A stretch of DNA of 64,000 nucleotides, taken from NCBI GenBank assembly GCA_021307315.1, contig JAJSPD010000082.1:62001-126000 (forward strand), written 5' to 3'. The notes beneath the pieces were generated by a model that searched no databases, was not told where the DNA came from, and saw nothing but the letters and a program-made list of their open reading frames with translations. Positions 22,971 to 37,600 of this stretch are shown piece by piece (position 1 is the stretch's first letter; every line of letters starts with the position of its first letter). The position numbers and the translations under genes are program-made. The DNA is from Bisporella sp. PMI_857. Lineage: Eukaryota; Ascomycota; Leotiomycetes; Helotiales; Helotiaceae.

Positions 22971-24939
22971 TGGATGTACAGCAACGTTCTTCTTAGCGAT
23001 GACTTATTTCTGCTTTTTACTTTCACCCACAAATTATTATATCTTCACGTGCTGGTTCAACCTTAATAATTCTAGTTTACAGATACTATCCCGGCACAGG
23101 CTATTCTCTTTCATCAATAACTGGTGCATATCATTCACACGATGCTGATGTCTGTGGTTAAGCTGGGATACATCTTCAACATGCTCCACCTTCTGTCTCT
23201 CAGATGGCCTCTCTGCTTCTCACTAGTGTCGCTTTTATTTTAATGTCTTCCAGTCGTTTGCTGTCATGTAGCATTCGCTGCAATCAAAGCAAAATTCCAA
23301 ACTCAGTGTATCTGAAATATTTGAATCAGCTCCTTTAAAACCACTAGCTTTGTCTGTGCTCCTCTACTGAGTTTTTTCCTGTCTGACATAGGTCTAATCA
23401 AAAATGAGGATCTAGAGGTAGTGGTTTCTTTGAAGCATAGTTCTGCTTGAAAAGGATTTGTCTGTGATGGAGGCATTATATAGAAGCAAAGAGGAGAAGC
23501 AAAGAGGAGAAGCTGTTTTCTTATATATGAAAATTCAACTTTCACCTTACCTTTCTGCTGGAAATGTTCTGGATTAAGCCAATGTAATACCCTACTTTAT
23601 GGAATCTCAGAAGATTCATTTTTTGATGACTAAAAGTACTGGAAAGGATATAAATTAATATATTTTCCTTGAACTTTTTTACAAGCAACTTGGGAGCGAA
23701 CACAGGAAATACAGGGTGCAAGGGTGAGAGCGCATAACGCAGAATACTGATTTTTTGGTCACGGATGCTCCGAATACACCCAAAATTGTGGTACCTTGAT
23801 TGTGGGACTTTTAATGTTGAGAAGTAAGAGGCAACTAACTTCCTTCTAACAACATTGTTCTTGGTAGTGTTTCTGTCACTTAACTTTTGTTGTGAATAAC
23901 ACCACTAGGATTTCAACCAACGTGAACTACTAATCATACTACTACTTTTCTCCTAGCTCAGACCCTGAAGCTATTCGCAATTATGAGCAAGTAGCCTTTG
24001 CACACTCGCTTATTCTCGTCTAAGCCCCTGAGAGGTATCGCCATCACAAGCCATTAATAACGCAACGGCTGTGTTCGCATTGTGAATAGGTTTTGTAACG
24101 CTGTATTGATATTTATAAAATGAGTTTATTTTTGAAAAAATTTCCAAAACATTCAATAGGCTCGACGACTTGACAGCCTTGTTGTTTGCCTGGGCTGATG
24201 AGGTGAAGCTCATTCCGAGGCAAATAAAGTCTGTTTACACGACAGCATCGATCTCAATTATCTTTTATAAAGCAAGATGAACCGTTTCTCGATTTCGAGT
24301 GTCAGATTTAGTAAGGAATAGGTCACAAGCGTCATAACTAAATTATACAGGGGTGCCACTGTAGCAACAACGTTCCTCCTGCGGAAAATATTATGATGCG
24401 TAGACTTCGTATAATATTTTTAAACACTGGGCATATACCCTTGCACGACTACCATGCTTTGCTTTCTTTTCGCTCTCGGCCATTCAGTTTTGGTCGATGA
24501 CTTTGATAAGTGGCTGATGTACTTCTCGCAATATGCCTACTGTGCTCCGCCTGTCTCCCTGCGTGAAGACTTGTGTCTCTGCCAGAATGAGTCCTACATA
24601 GCATTAAGGATATCATAAGAACCGACCTACTTATTTTCTTCAGCCAAGCCATATAGACTCTCCGTCAAAACAAGCACGTAAGATTATTATGTTCCGTCGC
24701 AAATAAAGTCAGAAGTTACAGGAACGAAATGAAAATGAAAATGAAAATAAAAAGACAATTTCATCACCTCTTTGCAAAGTAAGTCTAAACATGTATATTA
24801 GTGATTGGTAATTATGGTAGCTGTAGTTCATCTTTTCATAACGTCGTCATTTGCTAATTATACATGCCTTGAGCGCTAGACAATACCGAGAGCAGACCTC
24901 CCTCTATGTGCAGCACCAATGCACCACCTTAATAGAATA

Positions 24940-27900
24940 TTATACATACGCTCCCCACCCTATGATAGTTAGCAGAAGCAGGCGCAAAGATTGAAGGCAT
25001 TTCTGATATTCAGAAATAGCTTACCCGAATATAGTACAGCTAGATTCTTCTCATCAACAGCTTGGTTAATGAGGTCGTTGACCGTAGCAGTAACACTCAA
25101 TGTCTTTGATAACTTTTTACTGACTACTGTCAATGCTCTATCTGCCTCGTCAGGCTCATTCGCTAATTTTTCCTTGCGCTGAGGTACTGCAACCGCTTCT
25201 GATTCGGGGACCGCACTCTGTCCCTCTTGCAATTTGGCCAATCGCAGAGGAGATATTGACCAGTTATACAGTGGGTCATAACGAAGTACGTCGAGAATTG
25301 TCATGATACTATGTGATTCCTTGCGTAAGGCTTCCAATGTGAATTCACAACATCTGCGGAAAACGCCCTCTGTCTTTGTGATACCCATTCCATCAACAAC
25401 GTCTCGTGTTAGCCGGAAAGGCACCGTTTCCGGGACAGGAAGAATGCGACCCATCTCGAAGGCCATACCCAGATCAATGTGGACCACCTCTCCGCTCTTT
25501 GCATCTAAGAGAATGTTATGGCCATGTCTATCGCCTAGGCCCAAGACATGTCCAAGAATCGAAATAGCTGCAGTGCTTCTTGTGTATGCTAGTCTCTTTA
25601 CAAACCACTCATCAGGATCGCTGAATCTTTCTGTGAAAAAGTGTCGCATTACAGGGTGGAATCTGTCGCAGACGCCGCGGAAGACTCGAACCCTCTCTAC
25701 AACACCTTTGTTTTGTACATCGAAGACCTCCTTCCGGCATTGGGTTCCTTTGATATCTTTCGGATAGTATCTTTCATGCGCAGGTATGAGATATTCATGT
25801 AGAGGAATTGTGTCCGGAACGAACTCAATTATACCCGCTGTTGACGTCAGGGGTAGTACTTTATACGTTCTGATGCTCAGATCTCGTTGTCTAGTTGATC
25901 GGTCGGTCTTCAGAAGCTCGCTCACTTGCTCGAAAACTTGTTCCATGATTGCATCTTGGCGGAGATCATCATTACTTCCCTTGACCTGAGTTCATTAGCA
26001 TTGTTAAAAACTGAAGGCATGATATATACCAATTGTTTGTACCGCACACCGTCACTGCCAAGGGCTGTGATTATTTTAGGACAGCTGACACCGCCCGCGA
26101 TGGACATCACTGGCTCATATCTGTGCATTAAAGGTAGGTTGGAGTAATTAAGATCGGCTGCTGGTTTGATTTGTAGTGTCGGCGGAGGAATGGGGTGTCT
26201 GGCCACAATCCCCAGAAGACGGGTTGCAGCTTGGGAGTCCTTGAAAGAGATTTTTCGTCCAGATTTGTATCTGCTCTCGTCCTTTTCAGACGCAAGGGCA
26301 CAGTATGCTTTATTTGTTGCAAGAATCGAAGCCCATATTTTTGCTGCTGTTCCGTTTTGAAGTTCTTGGGAAATCTTATTGGCAGCGGCATGTCTCAAGA
26401 TGGCGGTTTCATCCTTCTGGTTCGGTCGACTGTGTGCAGTTGCGTAGATCTGATACATACCAGAGTACGGATGGTCGATACAAATGCGCAGGACCAGCCT
26501 AAAAAGGAGAGCTTGAAATTGGGTCTTTGAACGTTGAAGTCGTGAAGATAATTGATTCATAAGCGGCGCAAGCTTACGGCTAGGTACGTCGTCTAAGTGT
26601 TTTGAAACTGTCTCGTTTGTTATATCACCTTCAGAATGCTCCAGCCACAGCGCAGTAAACCGAAGGGCATTTCTGTCGTGGTCATCAGATGCTTTTAGGG
26701 CCAAAAGATAGTTTTCTAGGCATTGACGCAAGAATTCATCTCGGCTGGCAACGAGGCGCTCAAACTCATCGTTGTCAATCTTAAGCCAAGTTCTGTTCTT
26801 TTTCAGCTGGTTGTAAATTCTTTCCCTCTCCTTTGGGGTTGACGCGCTTTTATACATAGTTTCGAGATATGCCACATCATCGCTCTTGTTTTGCTTTAGT
26901 TTTCTCAGTCTTTCTAGATCTTCTAGGCCATCGGGGTCCTGAAGTTGCTGATCACAAAACACTGCAAATTGGTGGAACACTTCACCAGCTTCGTTACCTT
27001 CAGAGCGGCCTCTTAACTCTTTCAATGCTGGCTTCAAGTAATTCTCGAGAATCTTGTCCGGTTTTTCTAGCCTTGCCACAGAAACTTGGGAGCCAATTCT
27101 TGAAAGCAAGTCCGATCGGCCGACAGCAATTGTTTGCTTCTTTGAAAGTGCATCTTGTTCCAAATTTTGCAACATCCCAATTGAGGAAGCCATCTCGCCC
27201 TGATCCCACAGAGCGTTTGCAGCTTCAAGATGAATGGCAACTTCGAGATTTAGTCCGAGATCCTGGCATGGGGGAATTAGGTCCATTAAAGATGTCGCAA
27301 GAGACAGTGATTCTTGCAATGCATTATGGGATCTATTTAGATCAGATGCTAACAATGCTGTCTGTACTTGTACCAATCTAGCATCCATAGGAACAAGGCC
27401 AATCCTGTTCTGCAACCGAACGTTCTGGCTCAAAGTACTAAGTGTTGTCCCTCGACATGACAATATTTCGCTGATATCATCGAACCTACAACATTCAGTA
27501 AGTAGTCAACCATACAGGAGGCGCTACTAACCTTCCTATTCTCATCCAGCTGGAACGGCTTTTGAATCGTGAGAGCATACTTTCAAACTCTAGCGATGAA
27601 CGGGTACTTGTAACCTCGTCTAACTCAACCAAGACGGCAAGTGTCTGCAGAGAATCGCGAAGCGCATTGGCACTCAATTCCTCGCGGAGAAGAGCAGACA
27701 TAGTACAGTTGAGCCCTTCGTGGATAGCATACACACTGGAATCCCTACTGGTTGTGTTGTGAACTGCTTGAAATGCTTTGTATATTGTGACTGAGTTGTT
27801 ATTGCAATTACTCGGAACTGGTATATCCCATTGCTCGAGTTTCCGAGCGGTACGAAACATGGAGTTGAGTGATGCGCTACTCATACCCACTGTCTGCTGG

Positions 27901-30900
27901 GACTGCAGGAAAGAATGGGATATTCCACTAAGGCTAAGAACATCGAGGGCCTTAACAAGGCTCTCCACGTCATTTGAGGTCTGCTTGTCTCCGTGTCTGA
28001 AATGGCTATCATACTGCGCTCCTCGAAATGCTAAACTCTTGGGGCCGTCTTTCTCATACTCTAAGCGGGCCAAGATAGTACCCAGGCTTGCGTTTTGCTG
28101 AACTCCGTAGTAGAGGTCTGGGTCATCAATATTCTGAAAGATGGTAAGCAGTAATTGTATTGGAAGGTCTGCTGAATTTTGTCCGATGGCTGAAGAGCGA
28201 CGAGATGACTTTATTGGAGTTGTTCTAGATGAGGACTCTTCAGCAAAGAGTAATGCTGTTTTGTACATTCCACAATGAGTAGCTGCTAGGGCAGCCTTGA
28301 CATAATCAATGTCAAGCCATTGTAATCTGTCCACGTTAGGCTTTTCGTGTGAATTGGATTGTGTACGTAGATATAAAACAGAGTTGATAAGCATCTTCAG
28401 CTTGAATTTGTCAATGGTTTTACTATTGCTAAACCAGTTTATGAATGAATTTGAGAGCTTCTTCTTGGCAAGATGTTGACCTTGGGAAGGCGTTGCAAGG
28501 ACAAGGTGAATGATGAATGGGAACGCACGTTCAGCAAAGCCTTGGACATGTTGCAGAATTGGCATGAGAGCGCCGAGGATGGGATCATCAGGGACAAATC
28601 TTGCTAAAACCATTGTCAAATCCGGAAGCCAGGACGGTTTTACAATTGCGTCTGCTGCAAAAGGGTCGCCAACATCAAGATCACGACCCCTTTTAATTGC
28701 TTCGGAAGGAGGGATCTGGTAGAACTCCCAGTCAGAGGCTTTCGCAAGGGAGCCTGAAAGAGCCCGATGACACAGCTCCTTTTCGGGCTCGTCTGCTGTA
28801 GTGTATATAACACGCAAAGCAGCTTCAGCCAACCCTACAGTTCTTTGGTCTGAGTCCGATGTCAATGCGCGTAATAGGCTCAACACACATGCTCTAGATT
28901 GATTTTCAACTGACTTTTCGGAGGGCCATAGCTCATGTATCTGTGATAAGGTAGATTCCTGCAAAAGCTCCTTATGAAGATAGCCAGACGCCGCAAAAGC
29001 TCTTCCGAGCACACTGCCCGCCCATGTAAGATACTCTTTGCTTACACAAGTACCTTTGCAGGATTTCCAAACAACAGCGGCATGAGCGATGGCAACATCA
29101 TCCTCCCCAAGAATATCTCTCCGAAAAGAGAGTGGGATATTGAAATCGGAGCAGAGCATAGCGAGTGCCTGCGCTCGTGAAGGCTCACTAAGGAGATTTT
29201 GATCATTTTGCTCATCTTCAAGAAGCTGAAGAAGCAGTTCGCTCTCAGGCGTTCCGGCTTCAGCACTTCCAAACGCTCCAATCTCGCCGGCAGACTTTAC
29301 CAATAGCCGAAACTTCGCTTGATCTACATCTTTCAACAAGAGAGATTCATAGTTCGTCGCGAAATTAGTCATCCACGTGTGGAAAGCCTGGGCTTTAGGT
29401 TTTGTTTCTCTATACTGTGTATCTTGCGTGGTACTTGACTGTCGCAAGTTTAGGAAACTTCTTAGCCGGCCTTGGATAGATAGTGTGATTCCTGCCATAA
29501 ACTTAGGTACCTTTGAGAGGTGAGCTGAGCCATTGGTCAAGAGATATTGAATAATTCCAAAAGCATCAGCAGCACAGCAGGGATCTGCGACAAATGCGCT
29601 AATCGAGTGAAGTAGCATCTCCAATGGGTATCCCTGGATTGCTTGATCGCCAGATAATGCTATCAAGACTCGCAATTTCCTCAACACTGAACAGCTGTGT
29701 AAGGGTCCGAGCGCCGGGTGAATAGTGTTTAGAAGCGTTCTGGCAACAGAGGTAACAAGGGCTGGAGTATAGAGAGATTCCTGCAAGTATTGTGTCCGAC
29801 CACATAGATGATGGATCCAGTCGGTTAGATACTTAGGTTTGAATGCTGGCTGCTGATTTGGAGGCAATTCCGAGTTGGATGTATTTAGAGATCTGATATC
29901 CCTCATGATTTTCCCAGCGTATACCAAGTCTTTTTTCGCCATGAAATATTTCTCCACCTCGCCATGATCTATGGTATTAAATAGAAGGGCAACGATGTCT
30001 ACAAAGTGAAGGTTGAGGTACTCGAAGAACAAGTCACTGCCAAGGCGATTTTTGACCCATGCCTCACCAGTAATAGTCTTCTTGTTCTTGTCCGGCTTCT
30101 TGCTTATAGTATTTGCGATGGTATATCCCATTATCGTTGTGAAGCAAGATTCAAGAAGGTCCATCTCCTTGGCTCCAACCAACTCCGTGAAATCCTCAAA
30201 AGCTTCATATTGACCACGCATGATCATAAGTCCCACTGCCACTTGTTGGGTGCTGACTAGCAAATCTACCAAAGTTGGATAGCCAAAGATTTGAAACGGA
30301 ATTTCTCGTATGCTATCGCTTTCAAGATATGTAAATAGGATCTGTGGAGCAAATAACGCAAGTAACTCTTGTGGCCCATCAATTTTCAACTCCGAAGAAA
30401 CATTTTTAAGGCACCTCGTGGCATGCCTAGTTGACTCTGGAATCCTTGGCGGGACTTCAAAGATATGGTAGATGCAACGGCGTAGAAGATGTGGCCATTT
30501 TGAGGCAATCTTCGCTAAAACAAAAAGGCGGAAAGCAATCCCCTCAATCCAACCTGGGTCTGACGGGAGGTGTTGCAATACGTCTACAAAAACATTATCA
30601 TGTGTATTTGTGATATAGAGTTCGAAGAAACTTGGCAGCTGGGCGCCAATGTAAAACTTTACAGACGCGTTACCGTTATCGAGGAGGCTGATGAGACTTG
30701 TTCGATGAGAGATGTCCTTGGGTGAAACATCTTCGTTTGGATCGATACGAAGAAGTAGCAACAACAACTTCGCTATTCGTTTTTCTACATCAGGCGAGAC
30801 GATCTTGTTCACGAGGGCTACACTAATGAACCACTGGTAGAGGTCGATTCCTCTGTCAGATAATGTTGATTCATCCACCTGCGCCCAGAGCGATCCCAAG

Positions 30901-33900
30901 CCAATAAGCATGTCGAGGATGAGACAATGTGATGCCTCACAATCCCACTCTCTTGAGGTCAGAAACCCGCCAATGTGACTAATCAAGCGCGCAGCATCAT
31001 CGCCATTTAAAACCAGATCTGAATGCACAATTTCTATCAAGAAAGGCCCAGAAGACAGCAATTGGTCATCTGTAAATTGAAGCAGGCGATCGATGAAGGT
31101 TGATGGTACGACATTGGAAGCTTGGGCTTCATTGCTCATCGTTAGAAGCAGAAGTAAACGCGCCTTGGTGATATTACTAGACGAAATGGCGCTTAATGCA
31201 AGTGGAATGAATCGCCGAGGCAAATGCGCAGATTGCTCAGTACCAATTTGACTTCTTTGCGTGGAACGGTCTTCCTCGTCGTCATCATCAATGTCCATCA
31301 TGTCATGGCCAGAGACTGAATTTAAGCTATCAAGAAGTTTCGCGATTCTAACCAAGAATCGTAAAAGAATGGGGGTGGTTGTGAACAATCCAGAAAATCC
31401 GGTTGACTCGCACGGCGGCAGATAGCATTGAATTGTGGAAAGCAGTATTTCGATAAATGCTTGTGTAGCCTTAGGATCACTCGAGTTCGAGTTTCCAAGA
31501 AATTGGATAATGTCAACAGTCAGATTTTCGAGCTCAGCTTCAACAGTTTCCAATTGATGCAAGTTTGACTCGGAAAAGTAAGACACCATGAGCAACATAG
31601 TTATGCAAGAATAGACAAGGCGTTGAAAGGTGTCCGCGGATGGAGCAATAGGGGCATGGCCCGTCCAGCTTATCAGTACATCGCTAACTTTTGGCGTAAG
31701 ATGTTCTAAGATAAGCTTTCGAGTAGCTTGAAAGTGACTGGTGTCTGATTCAGAGGGATCTTTCACAGATACAACTTTGGGGCATGAAGCGCACAATATC
31801 GAGGTGGTGGGGTTTTGTCTTTCATCTAAAAGTAACAAATAGCGAACATTTTCTTGGGCATTCAGATGATACTGCCAGGCTTGTGCGACCGGTCCACATA
31901 TAACGGAGGCACTTAGGTGTGTTTGCGCCCTTGGCAGGCGAAGACACATTCGAAGCAAATCTATAAGATGATATGGTTGTATATCAGGTGCAAATGTGGA
32001 TGATGTCTCGGCTACACAAAGTTAGTAGACTCCCCTTTCTTTAGGCATTGATATTTACCTGGATTCCAGTGCGCGAACATCCAGCGAAGGACGTGATGAC
32101 AGGCAGCAACGCTTGCGCCTGGGACATCGGCCATTCTAGCGTGTAAGATATGCATCATGAAAGAGACGGATGAATCGCATAGAACCACAGGTCCACTTAT
32201 ATCAGCCTCCTCAATGATAGACTTGATATCTTCGCCAATTTCCTGGTATTGCACTAACTCGGCAGCAGCAATTGAGTGTAGCAATGCTGCAGCAGTGCGA
32301 CAGGACGGTTGGGAATTTAGTGTTTTGAGACCGGCGTGCCAGAAATGGATCCAGGATGTACCAATTTTCGCAGCTTCTTTTTGGTACGCGCAGCTACAAT
32401 AAGAGAATTAGCAGTGACTAAGTAGAATGCCTCCTTCTTACCTCGCAATAGATATCAAAGCCCAAGACGCAATATGCCCTTTTTTATCCGATGCACAAAT
32501 GCTAAGATATTGGAGTAGATCGTTCAGCGCTTCTGCTGATAGCTGGCACTCCTGCAAAACAAATGGCAAGATCTGTAGCCCAGCGAGTCGCACATTTGGG
32601 TCCTCAGATTTGAGAGGATCAATTAGTCGGTCAGCATGTCGGGACGTTCTTTGACGCTTTCTTGGATGCTTCCCGGCCTCGCCCTTGCTATATTCATCAG
32701 CAGCAGGCTTCTTTTGTTCACTATCTTGACTAATAAGCCGTTCAAGGAGCCCTATTACTCGAAGATTGGCCCAATTGCTTTCAGCTCGGTTCTCCGTCGA
32801 CCGGAGGCAAATATTATTTAATCTAAAGGGCACTATATCAGGAATATTGCCGCCAGGGTCTATTATGTTCAGGTCATTAAGCTGCAGCTGATCTCGACTC
32901 GATCGTCTGGAGTACTCCAATCTCAATACCTCTAGAAACGAAAGTACTCGTGCGGCAAGGTCAGGCGTTGTCTGATCGAGAAGGCTACGCTCCAGGTGAA
33001 GGTGTACTGTGAATATGAGAACAAGGACTTCATCCCGTACGGAGTTTAGCATCTGATCATGTGCTGTGATTCGTCCCTGCCAGAAACGAGAAATAATAGG
33101 GATAGAGTCCTGTGCGATGACCTGCAGAAGAGAACTGCGATCTTCACGGCAGGAAAAAAGTACAGCATTTATAATCGAGAATGCCAATTGATGCGAGCTA
33201 CTTACTGCAGAAATCTGTGACGCCAGAAAGCGAAGAGCACAAGTCGCAACTTCTTCGGCTGTTTCGAGAAGAGAAACATTGGGAGCAGAAACCAGAGCGA
33301 ATAACGCATTCAACAGTTCGTCCACGTTCTGCCTGGAAATTGAACGAGATTTGCTCTGCGAATGTCCATTGCCAAGACTAGACTTCGCCAAAGATCCTGA
33401 CATAGAGCTGGTTCCCAAAGCAGAGAAGCTTCGAGTTAAACCTGAAGGCTCTGATTCCATACCATCCATATAATGATTGATACCATCTACACAAAACTCA
33501 ATGACTTCAGCCCACTTCGTTGCCTTCAAACGTTCCACGTTTGGTTTGTGCTCACACAGAGAGTTTAAAGCCTTAAAATAGTAGGGGGCAAGTTCCGTGA
33601 AGTACTCTCCATCGGCCTGAGGAAGTGTTTGAATGATGTGGTCCAAGACAGCTTCAACAGTTTTGGCCTTCAACTTTGAGGCGCCGGCTTTGATAGCTAG
33701 CCGGACAGCATCTCCACAGGTCTCCAGACGAGTCTGTGCCTTTGCCAATGTGGTTTTCTTTCCATTGATAACGTTGGCCTTCTCCTCAAGTACAATTTTA
33801 AACGCAACTTCGTATATTTTGTGATATGCTTTGTCAGTGAGCGAATTTCTGAAAGAGTGGTTAGCTAGTAACAGCAGTTCCTGCCCTCATGATACCTACA

Positions 33901-34148
33901 AGTTTTCTGCCCTATTTGTCTTGTCGAAGATGGCCTTTAGATCTGCATTGGCAGGAATCAGCAAGGCCATGGAGTATATCTAGATCTTTAGCTGTCACAT
34001 ACCTTTAAGATGCTTCAGCCTGTCCCTCGCCGAATCCGCCTTGAGATTTTCTAGGCATATTTCAGTACCATCCGCTACGAAGGTTGTATCCCCACTTACG
34101 TAAAACATAATCTAGGCGTATCTGCCCACTATCCCGCTCACTACTCAT
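24940..34148 (-). CDS. TEL1: TEL1/ATM-family serine/threonine protein kinase
   Basis: Nine exons join without a break: 34148-34100, 34050-34003, 33942-33900, 33848-32442, 32393-32059, 32011-27532, 27485-26030, 25985-25025 and 24959-24940. The product is 2932 aa, normal for Tel1. The N-terminus has a TAN-like element ending DRLKHL and the conserved [16 protein letters not shown] long HEAT-repeat region follows, then FAT, then the kinase domain (about 2500-2850) with [21 protein letters not shown] (catalytic loop) and HIDLGMAFE (metal-binding Asp). The FATC tail ends LYSGWGAYV, completed by a 20-nt last exon. Tel1 senses double-strand breaks with Mre11-Rad50 and maintains telomeres. The start matches short first exons with GTAAGT/GTATGT donors. 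It is divergent from NUP192. Confidence 0.96.
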
Positions 34149-34631
34149 GGCGATTTCTGCCCACTAGAATGGAAATAATAGCAGGAGATGTGCATTGCTG
34201 GGATGTATATGGAATTCGGGGATGAAAGGCTGAACAGATCGTAGAAATGGAGGCAGAAGAGTTGAATATAATAAATCAAGTATATCACCAAGTCTTATCT
34301 CCCCATAGTTTCATGTCCAGGAAGAAGGAATCCTTTATGAATACTTGCAAATGAGTTGTCGTGGTGGAGGTATGCTACAGCCTTACCCCAGAAAAGTGTC
34401 AGCCGCGTCAACAATCCTGTCGCGAAAAAAAAGCACGCTAGCCTCACCTTGTTCCAAAATACAGCTTCCATACTACCCGCTTCCAGTGCAGACTCGAAGC
34501 CTCACAGCACCCACTTGCTTAGGGCCACAGCTATATGTCCGCATGCATGTCATCTGCAAACTCTAGAATTCGTGCGGGTGCTTCTCTTGTAGCACAAAGC
34601 TCTTGCGCTGTTTGGCGCACAGAGCTGAACA
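34149..34631. other. divergent promoter region between TEL1 and NUP192
   Basis: This 483-bp stretch carries both promoters. No TATA box stands out, and short frames here look random. Confidence 0.6.
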
Positions 34632-37600
34632 ATGGCAGACGACAACCATAGCCTAGAGAGCCTCCAGGAGCTCCACGCAGATCTACTTGCTCTGTCCGAA
34701 TCAAGATTATCAAATATAGAGAGGCTTGGATCACAACTGGAAGCTCATGCGCAGGCTTTTCAAGCCCTGCTAGATAAGAAGACTTGCAGCGAGAAGAGCC
34801 GAAATGAATTGAGGGCTAAAGGTACATCTAATTATATACATAGGAAGACATGATTACGCTGACATACAAATACACACAGTACACATTGATCTAGGCGACA
34901 CCAGGTATCAAATCAATAATGAGTTTAAGGAAGTTATAGAGGGCGTAGCCAATGTCCTCAAGGTCGATGAGCTTGAGGCAGCTGATCTCTGTGTCGAAGT
35001 GCAGAATGAAGCCAACACCTCTGGTCAGCCGACACAAACCTGCGCTATTGTCCGTTTTCATCAGCGACGACAAGAAGTTCTAGATTGCCTGCGCTTAACT
35101 TTGGAAATATTCTGGGATGATAGCGAAGATGGTCAAGATAGTTTTGATAAGGATTGGCTTGATGCGTTCATTTCAGAGGTAACCAAGGCCCAAGATACTA
35201 GGGATGAATCCCGCTTCATTCGGAGATGTCTTTCTAGTATGAAAGACATTCGAACGTGGCTTCAGGACCTATCTGAAAGGGCAAGCGTTGAGGTTTTCAA
35301 GGACACATCGGAGACAGGCATTCAAGAGTTAGAGAGGATTGCTTATCAACGGGTTAGCCTCCTGAGGCAGCACGAATCGCTTGGAGTCATATTATACTAC
35401 CTCTCAAAGAAGGATTCCGTCCAATCTGATTTCGAGTTGATGCTTGAGACGCTAAGAGAAATGGAGATATATGATGAACTTCTACGTAGGTAGCCTAAAA
35501 TCCGAATCTATAATCTATTATGTCACTGACAATTCAAAGTTCACTCTTTACCAGCAGTATTCGCATATATAGCACATTTCGGCGGCCTTGGAGGTCCCAT
35601 AGGATTAGAGGACGCGAGGAGCCTGAATCAAAAGCTATTCGCGAGCACGAGTCAAAAACCATGGAAATTGGTTTATGTGCATGCCGCTTTTCGGGCATGG
35701 TGGCTTGCGGAGTATAGTAGCTGGTATGTGGATGACAACGAAGGATCGATGCCTGCAAATCAGTTGAAAGAAGAGAGTAATCAGCGCCAACGGCAGTTTA
35801 CGGATGCTCTCAAAGATGGCGCCTTTGATTTTATGATTGCTCTAGCTGCAGACATAAAATCACAGGAATGGGAGGATCCGGCTCGAAATGGTTTACGCCT
35901 TTGGTTACAACAGAAGGCGCCTTCAATACATCGTTCCACTGATACTTCGTTCTCTGATGGGTTCCAAGAGATTCTAATGCAGCAAGTCGAAAGATTTATT
36001 GATAATTTCATCACGAACATGCCGAATGTCTTGCGCAAGCTGCGTATCGATGAAGATGAGCAGCGGCAGGGCAGCACTACGCTCAACCATGATATTGAAG
36101 TAGAAAGATTCCTCGGTGTTATATCTTTTACGTTTGAAGGCCGCCCGAAGGCAGCCTTTGAAAGTTTCTGGGATGTGCAAGATGGTGTCTTAATGGGCTT
36201 TATGCATTGGGTTTGTCGGCGAGCATCGACGCCCCTTGTCAGTGCTTTCTGCGAAATGTTGCAAACAATCTCGGAAACAGAAGAGTGCGCGGATAAAGCG
36301 CATGAATTCCTTCTAGACGATGGCCCTCAATCTGGTTATCAAATGCGACGCCACTCATTGACTTGGAACCACATCTTTAAGGAACTCATCTTTTTCTCCA
36401 AGAATCTTCAGGGTCGCCCCGCAATTCCTCAGGCTTTTGGATTAGGAGGGCCTAGTAATGACCACGTAGAGCTGGAGCCAGAGTCTCTACTTATGCTAGA
36501 GTGCTATCTGCGAGTCATTGCTCGTCTCTGTGGCGCGAGCGCAAAGGCAAGGGCATTCATAACTACACACCCAACTTTTCACTTATCAGAAATGCTCTTC
36601 CAATTGGCAAGCAGTTCTATTGCTCATCGTCTCAAGGGATGTGCTTTCACGACTCTGCGCTCTCTGTTGAGTGATAAGAACAAAGAGGCTGGAGAGTACG
36701 TATGGAGTGCCTTGGACATTTGGGTTTCTGGTGGATACTCCCCAGGTTCGAATATGGGTAAACCAGCTGTTCCAATCCAGGTTTCTGCCGCCTCGATAGA
36801 TCGTATCCTCCGAAGTCTGGGCAATGGCTTCGAGGAGCCCAATGCATTCGTACAACTGCTTTGCGCCTTGATCTCTCCATATGCAGAGGAAACCCAGACA
36901 CATCTTTATGATGGCTTGCCTTTTCCTGAAAATCTTGGCGCGTCAAGTCGTATGCCAGGTATTGAGCCGTATGTTGACTTCGCCCTTGGTCACGTATTCG
37001 CATTGCAAACTATAGAAATCACCGATCCCAAACACTTGAGACTTCTGCAACTCAGCTGTCTGGATTTCATTTCTACTGCTCTAGATACGTTCAATGAAGA
37101 CCTAGTAATTTTTGGAAATCGCACAAGCATTGCTGTGGACGTAGCTATACGTGCCTCAGACCTTAAAAATTATGTCCTCCTACATCCTTTTGCGCGTGTT
37201 ATGGAATGGATGTTTAATGAAAAGGTGATGGATGCCCTTTTCGCTGCCATTCACCATGATGCTGCAGTTGTGGGAAATGCCAGCCAAGATTCGCCGATTA
37301 TTCAGGTCATTTTACGCGGTATTCACGTTGTTACGATAATTATGGACCTCCAGGCTACATACCTAGATATCATACGTCCCCTTGTCCGATTAGAGAAGCC
37401 TCATCAACGACAAGTCATCTCTAACTCTGCTTTCGCTTCGTTCGAGGATGGAATTTTGAGTCATCTCTCTATCATTGCAGATCTGGGGCTTTACTGTGGT
37501 GCTGGACAGCCAGAACTTGTTATAGCGTCGCTCAAACTGCTTCGGAAGCTTTCCTCGTCAACAAAGCTTGCATCTGCCACTGTAACGGGTATGGGTAGAA

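Larger units (their letters stand above)
20690..24939. other. large convergent gap without a recognisable gene
   Basis: This 4.25-kb region lies between the 3' ends of the phosducin-like gene and TEL1, so it needs no promoter for either. The first few hundred bases are probably 3' UTR. It holds a CCATG/CCACG array (21294-21329), a 13-base C run (22958-22970), a duplicated AAGCAAAGAGGAG motif near 23490 and a GAAAAT tract near 24728. The plus strand is noticeably pyrimidine-rich between about 21500 and 23200. Open frames stay below 100 codons and look random. A non-coding RNA or relic sequence is possible but unsupported. Confidence 0.55.

Noticed and set aside
22876..23148. 90-codon hydrophobic frame
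   Set aside because: The hydrophobicity comes from the pyrimidine-rich strand and it crosses a 13-base C run; unlikely to be a real membrane protein.
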